From positions 124,001 through 188,000 of the forward strand of contig JAHEIL010000001.1 of the NCBI GenBank assembly GCA_024639405.1: DNA of 64,000 nucleotides, given 5' to 3'. Of this stretch, positions 42,301 to 50,291 are shown in pieces; position 1 is the stretch's first letter; each line of letters starts with the position of its first letter. This DNA comes from Crocinitomicaceae bacterium (GTDB lineage Bacteria; Bacteroidota; Bacteroidia; Flavobacteriales_D; Crocinitomicaceae). The notes below the pieces were generated by a model. That model was not told the origin of the DNA. It was given only the letters and a program-made list of their open reading frames with translations, and made no database searches. The translations under genes were made by a program, and so were the position numbers.

Positions 42301-42342
42301 ACCTTATTCGATTTATCCCATTTTAGGAATAATTTTCCAATA

Positions 42343-43197
42343 TTAAGATTCGATTGGTTCTTTTTTTAAGCCGCTATACAATAAAATACATCCTGCTAGC
42401 ACCAAAGGAATACTCAATAATTGTCCGGTATTCAATACCATGTAGGAATCACGCGCTGTTTGTCCCAATTTTACAAATTCAACAAGGAAACGTGCGCCAA
42501 AAATCAGAATTAAAAACGTTCCAAAAACAACTCCTGGCTTTCTCCACGCTTCTTTTTTCCAATAAATAAAGAGTAAAATTCCAAAAGTTAATAGGTAACA
42601 AATGGCTTCGTACAATTGTGCTGGATGACGCGGAGTTGGATCGAAAGCACCTATATTCTCATTGTAGAATTGCTGAAATTGAAACGCCCAAGGCAGATTC
42701 GTTGGATCACCCACCATTTCGTGGTTCACCAAATTTCCCAAACGAATAAAGGTTCCCGCAATGGCAATAGGCGCAGCAATGCGATCTAGCATCCATAAAT
42801 ACGGTTTGTGAATTACTTTTTTCGAGAAATAATACAATACAATTAAAATTACCACCGCAGCACCGTGACTCGCTAAACCACCTTCCCACACTTTTACAAT
42901 GTCTTCCGGATGCGATAAATAACCACGTTCATATACAACTCCGTCCTCACCTATTACATCCCAATAAGGTCCGTAAAAAAACACGTGTCCCAAACGCGCA
43001 CCAACAATGGTTGCAAACACCATGTAAAACACTAATTTATCGAGAATTTTCTCACTGATCCCTTCTTTCACAAACATGCGTTTGATGACGAAAAAACCAA
43101 GAATTAAACCTGTTACAAAAAGTAAACCGTATAAATTCGGAGTCTTGTATCCTTCAATCAGTGTTGAACTGACGTTCCAATTAATTGCTGCTATCAA
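42343..43197 (-). CDS. lgt: Prolipoprotein diacylglyceryl transferase
   Basis: 284 residues with about seven hydrophobic helices. The Lgt signature blocks are present: GARLGHVFFYGPYWD, WEGGLASHGAAVVI (catalytic His region) and RLGNLVNHEMVGDPTNLPWA, and RHPAQLYEA. It moves diacylglycerol from phosphatidylglycerol to the lipobox cysteine of prolipoproteins in the inner membrane, and so acts on the several lipoproteins of this window. It is 6 nt downstream of trhO on the same strand. Confidence 0.95.
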   Translation of the reverse strand: MIAAINWNVSSTLIEGYKTPNLYGLLFVTGLILGFFVIKRMFVKEGISEKILDKLVFYMVFATIVGARLGHVFFYGPYWDVIGEDGVVYERGYLSHPEDIVKVWEGGLASHGAAVVILIVLYYFSKKVIHKPYLWMLDRIAAPIAIAGTFIRLGNLVNHEMVGDPTNLPWAFQFQQFYNENIGAFDPTPRHPAQLYEAICYLLTFGILLFIYWKKEAWRKPGVVFGTFLILIFGARFLVEFVKLGQTARDSYMVLNTGQLLSIPLVLAGCILLYSGLKKEPIES

Positions 43198-43203
43198 AAT
43201 TAT

Positions 43204-44277
43204 TTATTTTTTATCGATTAAAGATACAGGTTTTTCTGGATTGTGCTGAAAAGGTAATTTTTCTGAACGCCCTTTTTTGAAAATTAAGTTACTTACAACC
43301 TTTCCTTTGCGCAACGCTTTTTGTTCTTCTGCTGGTAAATGTATCGTAGCTTGGCAATCGTCGGAACAACAATTTTCTCGTTTTGCTTTACACGAATCAC
43401 ACTGAATAAACAGTAAGTGACACGCATCATTAGCACAATTGGTATGCGTATCCGCTGGGTCTCCACATTGGTGACACACTGCAATCACATCATCTGAGAT
43501 GCGCTCACCTCTACGTTCGTCAAATACAAAGTTTTTACCAATGAATTTATTTTCAATTCCTTTTTCTTTGCAATCGTTGGCATATTTAATAATTCCACCT
43601 TCTAACTGGTGAACATTTTTAAACCCGCGGTGTTTGAACCAAGCAGAAGCTTTTTCGCAACGAATTCCACCGGTACAATACATCACTAAATTTTTATCTT
43701 CATTTCCTTTTAAATACTCTTCTTCGATGTAAGGCAGTGATTCTCTAAACGTATCCACATCTGGTAAGATGGCATTTTTAAAATGTCCAACTTCAGATTC
43801 GTAGTGATTTCTGAAATCAATTAAAATGGTGTTTGGGTCACTGGTTAAGGCATTGAATTCTTCAGCGTTTAAGTGTTTTCCTTTATTTGTCACGTCAAAC
43901 GATTCATCTTCCAAGCCATCGGCCAAGATTTTATTACGCACTTTGATTTTCAATTTCAAGAATGGAAATTCAGCTTCCGCATCATCTACCGCAATGTTCA
44001 AGCGGATGTTGTTTAAAAAATCAATTTCGTACAATTCTTTTCTAAACTGATCCAAGTGATTGATTGGAACGGCAATTTGAGCGTTGATTCCTTCGGTTGC
44101 GACATAGGTTCTACCTACGACATCAATTTTCGACCATTGTTGAAACAAGTGATCTCTAAATAATTGGGGATTGGGAATTTTTGCATAGTGGTAAAATGAA
44201 ATCGTTACGAATTTGTACCCAATTTCACGCCATTTTGCCTCTAATTCCTCTTTATTTAATGTGTTCCACAGTTGCAT
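43204..44277 (-). CDS. trhO: tRNA uridine(34) hydroxylase, rhodanese family
   Basis: 357 residues in the TrhO/YceA layout: an N-terminal acylphosphatase-like domain (about 15-110, YVATEGINAQIAVP), a rhodanese domain (about 135-235) with the active cysteine in YCTGGIRCEKASAWFKHRGF, and a Cys-rich C-terminal segment (CHQCGDPADTHTNC and CDSCKAKRENCCSDDCQ) that probably binds metal. It performs oxygen-dependent hydroxylation of wobble uridine 34, a step towards 5-carboxymethoxyuridine or related modification. It leads the trhO-lgt operon behind an exact -7 element. Confidence 0.94.
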   Translation of the reverse strand: MQLWNTLNKEELEAKWREIGYKFVTISFYHYAKIPNPQLFRDHLFQQWSKIDVVGRTYVATEGINAQIAVPINHLDQFRKELYEIDFLNNIRLNIAVDDAEAEFPFLKLKIKVRNKILADGLEDESFDVTNKGKHLNAEEFNALTSDPNTILIDFRNHYESEVGHFKNAILPDVDTFRESLPYIEEEYLKGNEDKNLVMYCTGGIRCEKASAWFKHRGFKNVHQLEGGIIKYANDCKEKGIENKFIGKNFVFDERRGERISDDVIAVCHQCGDPADTHTNCANDACHLLFIQCDSCKAKRENCCSDDCQATIHLPAEEQKALRKGKVVSNLIFKKGRSEKLPFQHNPEKPVSLIDKK

Positions 44278-44305
44278 GCTATGTTTATTTAAATTAAAAG
44301 TTGTA

Positions 44306-44332
44306 CAAAGTTAAGAATTTCAAGCAAAACAA
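44306..44332 (-). promoter_or_regulatory. Promoter of trhO-lgt (TTG-N16-TAACTTTG)
   Basis: Minus-strand TTG at 44332-44330, 16 nt, exact TAnnTTTG at 44313-44306, 28 nt before the trhO ATG. It is divergent from the Nudix-gene promoter. Confidence 0.6.
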
Positions 44333-44367
44333 GCCATTTTTCATTCAACAGCTTTTTTATATTCTTG

Positions 44368-44375
44368 TATCTTTG
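44368..44375 (+). promoter_or_regulatory. -7 element (TATCTTTG) of the Nudix gene
   Basis: Exact TAnnTTTG, 21 nt before the ATG at 44397. No TTG at a suitable distance. Confidence 0.5.
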
Positions 44376-44396
44376 AAGGGAACATTCAGCATTTAA

Positions 44397-45056
44397 ATGG
44401 AAATAAACGATTTTATCAGCGCATTAAAACACCAAGTAGCAACCGCATTACCAGGAGAACGAGCGCATGAGAAAATGTACCCTAGCAATCGTAAAGAAGA
44501 AAATTTCGTTGTTAAAACCGAGCAAAAATTCAGGGAGTCAGCCGTTGCAATTCTTTTGTACCATGAGAACGATGCATTGAATTGTGTATTAACTCAGCGA
44601 CAAGTTTACGATGGCAAACACAGTGGACAAATCAGCTTTCCAGGTGGAAAAAAGGAAGACTTCGATGCCGAAATTTTACATACAGCATTGCGTGAATGTG
44701 AAGAAGAAATTGGTTTTCGACCTGATACTGATTCAATCATAGGTCGTTTAACGGAAGTTTACATACCCGTTAGTGGATTTGTCGTTCACCCATTTATATT
44801 TTATCATTTTGAAAAACCAACTTTTAGCTTAAATGAACGAGAAGTTGCAGAATTGATTGATTTTCCATTGTTACACTTAATCGATGAGCAACGAGTTGAA
44901 ACAACAACAATTCCATTTGAGGGCAATCGATCGTTGAAAGATGTTCCTTATTTCTCCATTGAAGGAAAAGTAGTTTGGGGCGCTACTGCAATCATACTGA
45001 GTGAGTTGAAAGAATTGGTAAAGTCTATAAAACCAAAAAGAGGAGAAACAAACTGA
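44397..45056 (+). CDS. Nudix hydrolase, NudL/CoA pyrophosphatase type
   Basis: 219 residues. The Nudix box is FPGGKKEDFDAEILHTALRE followed by CEEEIGF, with the REcEEE metal-binding residues and the same spacing as NudL. ILTQRQVYDGKHSGQISFPG upstream is the NuCoA-type lead-in (LT.R......H.GQisFPGG). Likely role: hydrolysis of CoA or acyl-CoA to 4'-phosphopantetheine and 3',5'-ADP. Single gene with its own promoter and an overlapping terminator. Confidence 0.9.
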   Translation: MEINDFISALKHQVATALPGERAHEKMYPSNRKEENFVVKTEQKFRESAVAILLYHENDALNCVLTQRQVYDGKHSGQISFPGGKKEDFDAEILHTALRECEEEIGFRPDTDSIIGRLTEVYIPVSGFVVHPFIFYHFEKPTFSLNEREVAELIDFPLLHLIDEQRVETTTIPFEGNRSLKDVPYFSIEGKVVWGATAIILSELKELVKSIKPKRGETN

Positions 45057-45069
45057 TTCCTCCTCTTTT
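45036..45069 (+). terminator. Terminator overlapping the Nudix gene's stop
   Basis: Stem AAAAGAGGAG (45036-45045) with CTCCTCTTTT (45060-45069), a 14-nt loop containing the stop codon at 45054. The T-run is only four bases, so it may be weak. Confidence 0.55.
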
Positions 45070-45166
45070 CGTAAACTAAACTAAAAACTACTACTATGAA
45101 CTATAAATTCGTTGCAAAGATACGTACTTTTTATTGATTCGTTTGTTAAATAATATTAAATAATTG

Positions 45167-45991
45167 TTAACCTAGTGCAACATCTAAAATCATCATCACT
45201 AGAAAACCACCAATAAAACCGAGCACAGCTAAATCTGTGTATTTATCGCGTTGCGTTTCCGGTATTACTTCTTCTACCACTACAAAGATCATTGCTCCTG
45301 CAGCAAAGGCCAACGCAAAAGGCAAAATAGGTTGCATGTAAATTACAGCAACTGCACCAATAACACCAGCAATTGGCTCTACAATCGCAGACAATTGTCC
45401 GTACCAAAAGCTTTTAAAGCGCGAAGCTCCTGCCCTTCTCAATGGCATTGAAACCGCAAATCCTTCCGGGAAATTTTGAATCCCAATTCCAATGGCTAAT
45501 ATAATTGCACCTGCAATAGTAGCATCGTCCATTCCGATTGCAGCAGCTCCAAAAAGTACTCCAACCGCTAAGCCTTCAGGAATGTTGTGCAGCGTAATTG
45601 CTAATACCAACAAGACCGTTTTATGTAATTGTGTTTTTACCCCTTCTTTCTCTTCTTCTTTGAAATTCAAATGCAAGTGCGGTAATTTTTTATCTAAAAA
45701 ATACAAAAACAAGGCGCCGCATAAGAATCCGACAGCTGCAGGCATCCAAGGCATTGAAGGATACATTTTTTCTGACATTTCGATACTTGGATTCAGCAAC
45801 GACCAAAAACTTGCTGCCACCATCACACCACCAGTAAATCCAAGCATTGCATCTAACCATGCACGGTGCATTGTTTTGAAAAAGAAAACCAACGAAGCTC
45901 CAGCCGCAGTAACCAACCATGTAAATGTTGTGGCAATCAATGCTGCCAATACTGGATTAATACTTGAAAAAAATGCAATTAACGTTTTCAT
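45167..45991 (-). CDS. ZIP-family divalent metal transporter
   Basis: 274 residues with about eight hydrophobic helices. The two metal-site helices are easily seen: TLHNIPEGLAVGVLFGAA (helix IV) and GIQNFPEGFAVSMPLRRAG (helix V), with the HNxPEG/QNxPEG motif of ZupT-like ZIP proteins. The loop between helices III and IV is charged with a His pair (LPHLHLNF). It imports zinc and possibly iron or manganese across the inner membrane. It is divergent from ndk, has an exact -7 element, and no Fur or Zur box is obvious. Confidence 0.92.
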   Translation of the reverse strand: MKTLIAFFSSINPVLAALIATTFTWLVTAAGASLVFFFKTMHRAWLDAMLGFTGGVMVAASFWSLLNPSIEMSEKMYPSMPWMPAAVGFLCGALFLYFLDKKLPHLHLNFKEEEKEGVKTQLHKTVLLVLAITLHNIPEGLAVGVLFGAAAIGMDDATIAGAIILAIGIGIQNFPEGFAVSMPLRRAGASRFKSFWYGQLSAIVEPIAGVIGAVAVIYMQPILPFALAFAAGAMIFVVVEEVIPETQRDKYTDLAVLGFIGGFLVMMILDVALG

Positions 45992-46001
45992 TTTTTTCTT
46001 T

Positions 46002-46009
46002 CAAAAATA
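46002..46009 (-). promoter_or_regulatory. -7 element (TATTTTTG) of the ZIP transporter gene
   Basis: Exact TAnnTTTG on the minus strand, 10 nt upstream of the ATG at 45991, implying a leader of only a few nucleotides. Confidence 0.5.
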
Positions 46010-46070
46010 CACATTTAAGGTCATTTATTTCTAAACTTTGTTAAAATTTCTTCATTCAAAATTAATGAAC

Positions 46071-46078
46071 TATCTTTG
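46071..46078 (+). promoter_or_regulatory. -7 element (TATCTTTG) of ndk
   Basis: Exact TAnnTTTG followed by C, 28 nt before the ndk ATG. The nearest TTG (46038-46040) is 30 nt away, too far for a typical -33. Confidence 0.5.
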
Positions 46079-46106
46079 CACCCAATTTTAAGTAAATTAT
46101 CAAAAG

Positions 46107-46529
46107 ATGGCAACAAATAGAACGTTCACAATGTTAAAGCCTGATGCATTAGAAAATGGTCACACAGGTAAAATAATTGATATGATTATCCAAGCTGGAT
46201 TTCAAATCAAAGCAATGAAATTAACTCAGTTAACAACTGAACAAGCACAAAAATTCTACGAAGTTCATGCTGAAAGACCATTTTATGGTGAATTAGTTGA
46301 ATACATGACTTCAGGTCCAATCGTTGCAGCAATCTTAGAAAAAGACAATGCAGTTGCAGATTTCAGAGCTTTAATTGGTGCTACAGATCCTGCAGAGGCA
46401 GCTGAAGGAACAATTCGTAAATATTATGCTGAATCAAAAGGACGCAATGCAGTTCATGGTTCAGATTCAGACGAAAACGCAGCAATCGAAGGTGAATTTC
46501 ACTTTTATGCTTCAGAAATCGTTGGATAA
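46107..46529 (+). CDS. ndk: Nucleoside diphosphate kinase
   Basis: 140 residues, full length. [20 protein letters not shown] at the start and the active-site histidine in NAVHGSDS (about residue 116) define the family. It exchanges gamma phosphates among nucleoside triphosphates. Single gene between a promoter and a terminator. A GATDPAEA segment, typical of the family's Kpn loop region, is intact. Confidence 0.97.
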   Translation: MATNRTFTMLKPDALENGHTGKIIDMIIQAGFQIKAMKLTQLTTEQAQKFYEVHAERPFYGELVEYMTSGPIVAAILEKDNAVADFRALIGATDPAEAAEGTIRKYYAESKGRNAVHGSDSDENAAIEGEFHFYASEIVG

Positions 46530-46547
46530 TACAACCCACATTTAGTA

Positions 46548-46578
46548 AAAGGCTGGTTCAATGGAATCAGCTTTTTTT
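46548..46578 (+). terminator. Terminator of ndk
   Basis: Twelve-pair stem AAAGGCTGGTTC (46548-46559) with GAATCAGCTTTT (46564-46575), two of them G-U pairs in RNA, then a T-run to 46578. Confidence 0.85.
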
Positions 46579-46635
46579 ATGCCAAAATTTTCTAATTTCT
46601 ATGTATTCATTTATATACTGCTGAAAACATTTTCG

Positions 46636-46643
46636 TATATTTG
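46636..46643 (+). promoter_or_regulatory. -7 element (TATATTTG) of the pepT-holA-rsmE operon
   Basis: Exact TAnnTTTG, 16 nt upstream of the pepT ATG; no upstream TTG at a good distance. Confidence 0.5.
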
Positions 46644-46659
46644 AATCCAAACAAAAACC

Positions 46660-47907
46660 ATGGAAAATTACCAACATACTGTTGAAGAACGATTTATTCG
46701 ATACGTACAAATTGACACAACAGCTGATCCAACTTCCACAACTTTTCCTTCATCTATGAAGCAAAAAGATTTAGGAAAATTACTTCACGATGAATTAATT
46801 GCACTGCAATTGAGCGAAGTAGAAATGGACGAATGGGGCTATGTTTTTGCAACCATTCCATCCAACAGTACGAATCCAAATTTACCGACTATTTGTTTTT
46901 GTTCACACATGGATACGGCACCTGATTGCAGCGGAACAAATGTAAAACCGCTTGTTCACCGCAATTACACAGGTCAACCAATTACACTTCCAGACGATAA
47001 CAACCAAGTAATTACAACAGAGCGTCATCCTTATTTAGTACAAAAAATTGGCGATGATATCATTACTGCAAGTGGTTTAACTTTACTTGGAGCTGACGAT
47101 AAAGCCGGTGTTGCTATCATCATGGATTTTGTTCAATTCATTCAAGAAAATCCAAACATTCCACACGGTCCTATCCGAATTTTATTCACACCAGACGAAG
47201 AAGTTGGTCGCGGAGTAGAACATTTGGATATGAAAAAATTAAATGCAGATTACGGTTACACCTTAGACGGTGGTAAATTAGGCGACATCGAAGATGAAAC
47301 CTTTTCTGCAGATGCTGTAAAAGTTACTATTCATGGAATTAGCGCACATCCAGGTTATGCTAAAAATAAAATGGTGAATGCGATGAAAGTTGCTTCAGAA
47401 TTTATTACCGCTTTACCAAAAGATAAATGGTCGCCAGAGACAACCCAAGACCGTGAAGGTTTTGTTCATCCTGTTTCGATCGAAGGAGGATTGGAAACAG
47501 CTACGATTCAATTTATTATTCGCGATCACATTACTGAAAATTTGCGTGAATTTGAAAATCGTTTGGAATTAATTTTGAAAATGATCATTGAACAATACAA
47601 TGGAGTTCATTATACATTTGAGATTTCAGAGCAGTATAGAAATATGAAAGAAGTATTGCAAACCGTTCCATTTGTTACAGAATACGCAGTACAAGCGATG
47701 CATAAAGTAGGCATTCAACCAAATTCAACCATTATTAGAGGTGGAACAGATGGTTCGCGTTTATCGTTTATGGGTTTACCGTGTCCAAATATCTTTACAG
47801 GAGAAATGGCCATTCATTCAAAACATGAATACGTGAGCATTCAGGACATGCAAAAAGCTGTCAAAACACTGGTAGAACTTGTTCAAATCTGGGAAAAACA
47901 TCAATAA
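46660..47907 (+). CDS. pepT: Peptidase T (tripeptide aminopeptidase)
   Basis: 415 residues. Zinc-site blocks of the M20B family: FCSHMDTAPDCSGTNVKP (first His and Asp), TLLGADDKAGVAIIMDF (bridging Asp), RILFTPDEEVGRGVEHLD (Glu-Glu) and YTLDGGKLG, with AIHSKHEYVS at the end for the last His. It removes the N-terminal residue of tripeptides in the cytosol. First gene of a tight operon; it shares one base with holA. Confidence 0.95.
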   Translation: MENYQHTVEERFIRYVQIDTTADPTSTTFPSSMKQKDLGKLLHDELIALQLSEVEMDEWGYVFATIPSNSTNPNLPTICFCSHMDTAPDCSGTNVKPLVHRNYTGQPITLPDDNNQVITTERHPYLVQKIGDDIITASGLTLLGADDKAGVAIIMDFVQFIQENPNIPHGPIRILFTPDEEVGRGVEHLDMKKLNADYGYTLDGGKLGDIEDETFSADAVKVTIHGISAHPGYAKNKMVNAMKVASEFITALPKDKWSPETTQDREGFVHPVSIEGGLETATIQFIIRDHITENLREFENRLELILKMIIEQYNGVHYTFEISEQYRNMKEVLQTVPFVTEYAVQAMHKVGIQPNSTIIRGGTDGSRLSFMGLPCPNIFTGEMAIHSKHEYVSIQDMQKAVKTLVELVQIWEKHQ

Positions 47908-48908
47908 TGGATTCTAAACTAATCATAAAGGAAATTCAAGCAGGGAAATTAGAGAAAATCTATTTTCTTCACGGCGAGGAACCTTATTTCATTGATGAGA
48001 TCACTTCAGTTATTGAGGCTACAGCGCTTGAGCCACATGAAAAAGATTTCAATCAAATGATCATTTATGGAAAAGATGCTGAACCGTTAAGTTTGCTTTC
48101 AGAATTGAAAAATTACCCCATGATGGGAAACCGAAAGTTGGTCATTTTAAAAGAAGCGCAAGAATTTAAAGGCTTGGAACTACTTGAATCTTATTTTGAA
48201 CAACCTTCTGATTCTACCATTTTTGTTGTCAATTACAAATACAAGACCTTTGATGCCCGCAAAAAATCACTCAAATTTGCCGCACAAAATGGCTTGGTAT
48301 ATAAATCTGAGAAAGTCAAAGATTACAAACTCAACGAATGGATTGAAAGCTATGTTAAAAGTCAAGGTTTTGGCATAACTTCCAAAGCGTGTATGTTATT
48401 GGCAGAATTTTTGGGCAATGACTTAGGACGAATCGTGAATGAAATAGATAAATTGGCGATTTTATTAGAAAAAGGAACGACTATTAACGATATTCACATT
48501 GAAGAAAACATTGGGATTTCAAAAGATTACAACATTTTTGAATTGGTCAAAGCCATTGGCGTGAGGGATGTTCCAAAAGCATTTAACATCGTTCATTATT
48601 TCAATTATAACCCAAAAGCAGGTGAAATGATTGTAATGATTCCGAATTTATTTAATTTCTTTTCCCAATTAATGCGCATCCATTTCTTACCCAATAAATC
48701 GAAAGAATCCGTAGCTGCCGCATTGCGCGTTCATCCATTTATTGCTGGTGAATTAATGAATGCAGCCAAAGTTTACAATCCCAAAAAAGCAGCAGCCAAT
48801 ATTGCGATTTTACATGAATTTGATTTGAAAGCGAAAGGCGTTGGAAATACAGGAGCGTTTAGCCAAGGAGACCTTTTAAAAGAAATGATTTATAGACTTT
48901 TACACTGA
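47907..48908 (+). CDS. holA: DNA polymerase III subunit delta
   Basis: 333 residues. IYFLHGEEPYFIDEITSVIE at the start, LKNYPMMGNRKLVILKEAQE and FLGNDLGRIVNEIDKLAIL in the middle, and NAAKVYNPKKAAANIAILHE near the end are the pattern of HolA. The first third corresponds to an ATPase-like fold without a P-loop, as in all delta subunits. It opens the sliding clamp with the gamma/tau complex whose subunit gene dnaX is 13 kb away. Overlaps pepT and rsmE by one base each. Confidence 0.93.
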   Translation: MDSKLIIKEIQAGKLEKIYFLHGEEPYFIDEITSVIEATALEPHEKDFNQMIIYGKDAEPLSLLSELKNYPMMGNRKLVILKEAQEFKGLELLESYFEQPSDSTIFVVNYKYKTFDARKKSLKFAAQNGLVYKSEKVKDYKLNEWIESYVKSQGFGITSKACMLLAEFLGNDLGRIVNEIDKLAILLEKGTTINDIHIEENIGISKDYNIFELVKAIGVRDVPKAFNIVHYFNYNPKAGEMIVMIPNLFNFFSQLMRIHFLPNKSKESVAAALRVHPFIAGELMNAAKVYNPKKAAANIAILHEFDLKAKGVGNTGAFSQGDLLKEMIYRLLH

Positions 48909-49609
48909 TGCATTTATTTTACGACCCAACAATCACACGAACAGACAAACTGGTTTACCTTTCTGAAGAAGAATCGAAACATGCTTGCAAAGTTATGCGT
49001 TTAAAAAATGGAGATACCATTTTATTAATCAATGGTTTGGGAGATGAATTTACAGCAAAAATAACGGATGCTCACCCCAAAAAATGTGAACTTGAAATTT
49101 GTGCTATTCGATCAGAAGAAAAACCTCCATTTGCTATTCACATTGCTATTGCACCTACAAAAAACAGCGATCGATTGGAATGGTTCATTGAGAAAGCAAC
49201 TGAAATTGGCGTAACAGAAATCACATTATTAGCATGTGACAAAAGTGAACGAAAAGTGCAAAAAAGAGAGCGTTTGGAAAAAATATTAGTCAGCGCATTA
49301 AAACAATCAAAACGGTTGTTTTTACCTAAATTAAATGATTTAGTTGCAACAACTTCATTTATAGAAGCACATCCAAATGGATTAATTGCTCATTGTTACG
49401 ATGAAACAAAACAATCCATACAAGCATCTTTTAAAGCAACCAATTGTCCGATATTAATTGGACCTGAAGGAGATTTTTCATTGAAAGAAGTTGAAGTAGC
49501 AAGAAAAAATGGCTATCAAACAATTCATTTGGGAACCAATCGTTTAAGAACAGAAACAGCGGGATTGTATGCATGTATGCAAGCAAAATTAATATGTGAT
49601 TCAATTTAA
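48908..49609 (+). CDS. rsmE: 16S rRNA m3U1498 methyltransferase RsmE
   Basis: 233 residues. SEEESKHACKVMRLKNGDTI is the N-terminal PUA-like domain; PTKNSDRLEWFIEKATEIGV and LIGPEGDFSLKEVEVARKNG followed by LGTNRLRTETAGLYA form the SPOUT/trefoil-knot SAM site typical of RsmE. It methylates U1498 of 16S rRNA. Last of the pepT-holA-rsmE run; the next gene follows after 6 nt. Confidence 0.95.
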   Translation: MHLFYDPTITRTDKLVYLSEEESKHACKVMRLKNGDTILLINGLGDEFTAKITDAHPKKCELEICAIRSEEKPPFAIHIAIAPTKNSDRLEWFIEKATEIGVTEITLLACDKSERKVQKRERLEKILVSALKQSKRLFLPKLNDLVATTSFIEAHPNGLIAHCYDETKQSIQASFKATNCPILIGPEGDFSLKEVEVARKNGYQTIHLGTNRLRTETAGLYACMQAKLICDSI

Positions 49610-49615
49610 AACAAA

Positions 49616-50263
49616 ATGAAACAGCTACTTTTTATTTGGTGTTTATGGCAATTTAGTTTTACTTTTTCACAAGAAACGTATCACTTAGCCGTTTTAAAAT
49701 ACAATGGCGGTGGCGATTATTATGCGAATCCTACAGCTTTACCCAATTTAATTTCCTATTGTAATCAAAATCTGGGCACAACCATTTCGAAAGAAGTTTC
49801 CTACGTAGAAGCAGGAAGCAAAGATATTTTTCAATACCCATTTATTCACATGACAGGCCATGGGAATGTTGTATTCTCCCCTGCTGAAATTGATAATTTA
49901 CGCAATTACATGTTGGCCGGTGGATTTTTACACATCGATGACAATTATGGAATGGATCAATTCATTCGCGTTGAATTGAAAAAAGTTTTTCCTTCGAATA
50001 ATTTGGTTGAAATTCCTTTTGATCATCCTATTTTTCATCAAAAATTTAATTTCAAAGGTTTACCTAAAATACATGAACACGACGGTAAACGTCCACAAGC
50101 ATTTGGAATCATTATCGAAGGAAGATTGGTATGTCTTTATACCTACGAAACAGATTTAAGTGATGGATGGGAAGATGCTCAAGTTCATGGAGATAGCGAT
50201 CAAAAAAGAAAAGAAGCTTTGCAAATGGGTGCGAATATATTGATGTATGCATTCATGAAATAA
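49616..50263 (+). CDS. DUF4159 domain protein, secreted
   Basis: 215 residues with a signal peptide (residues 1-18, cleavage near TFSQE). The mature protein is a single DUF4159 domain: LAVLKYNGGGDYYANPTALP, IFQYPFIHMTGHGNVVFS, LRNYMLAGGFLHIDDNYG and a His-rich turn near DHPIFHQKF. The fold resembles type 1 glutamine amidotransferase-like domains of VWA/DUF4159 proteins seen in Bacteroidota, but no catalytic activity is known. It is 6 nt after rsmE and probably co-transcribed. Confidence 0.87.
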   Translation: MKQLLFIWCLWQFSFTFSQETYHLAVLKYNGGGDYYANPTALPNLISYCNQNLGTTISKEVSYVEAGSKDIFQYPFIHMTGHGNVVFSPAEIDNLRNYMLAGGFLHIDDNYGMDQFIRVELKKVFPSNNLVEIPFDHPIFHQKFNFKGLPKIHEHDGKRPQAFGIIIEGRLVCLYTYETDLSDGWEDAQVHGDSDQKRKEALQMGANILMYAFMK

Positions 50264-50291
50264 TTCTTGTTATTTTTCAATAATTTCACGT

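Noticed and set aside
45492-46034. 180-codon open frame opposite the ZIP transporter gene
   Set aside because: It is an antisense shadow of the ZIP gene, whose helices and HNIPEG motifs are unmistakable; its protein is low-complexity and has no homology pattern.
46052-46070. TTCATT...AATGAA inverted repeat between the ZIP and ndk promoters as a Zur/Fur box
   Set aside because: Arms of only 6 bp are expected by chance in DNA this AT-rich and do not match a known Zur or Fur consensus.
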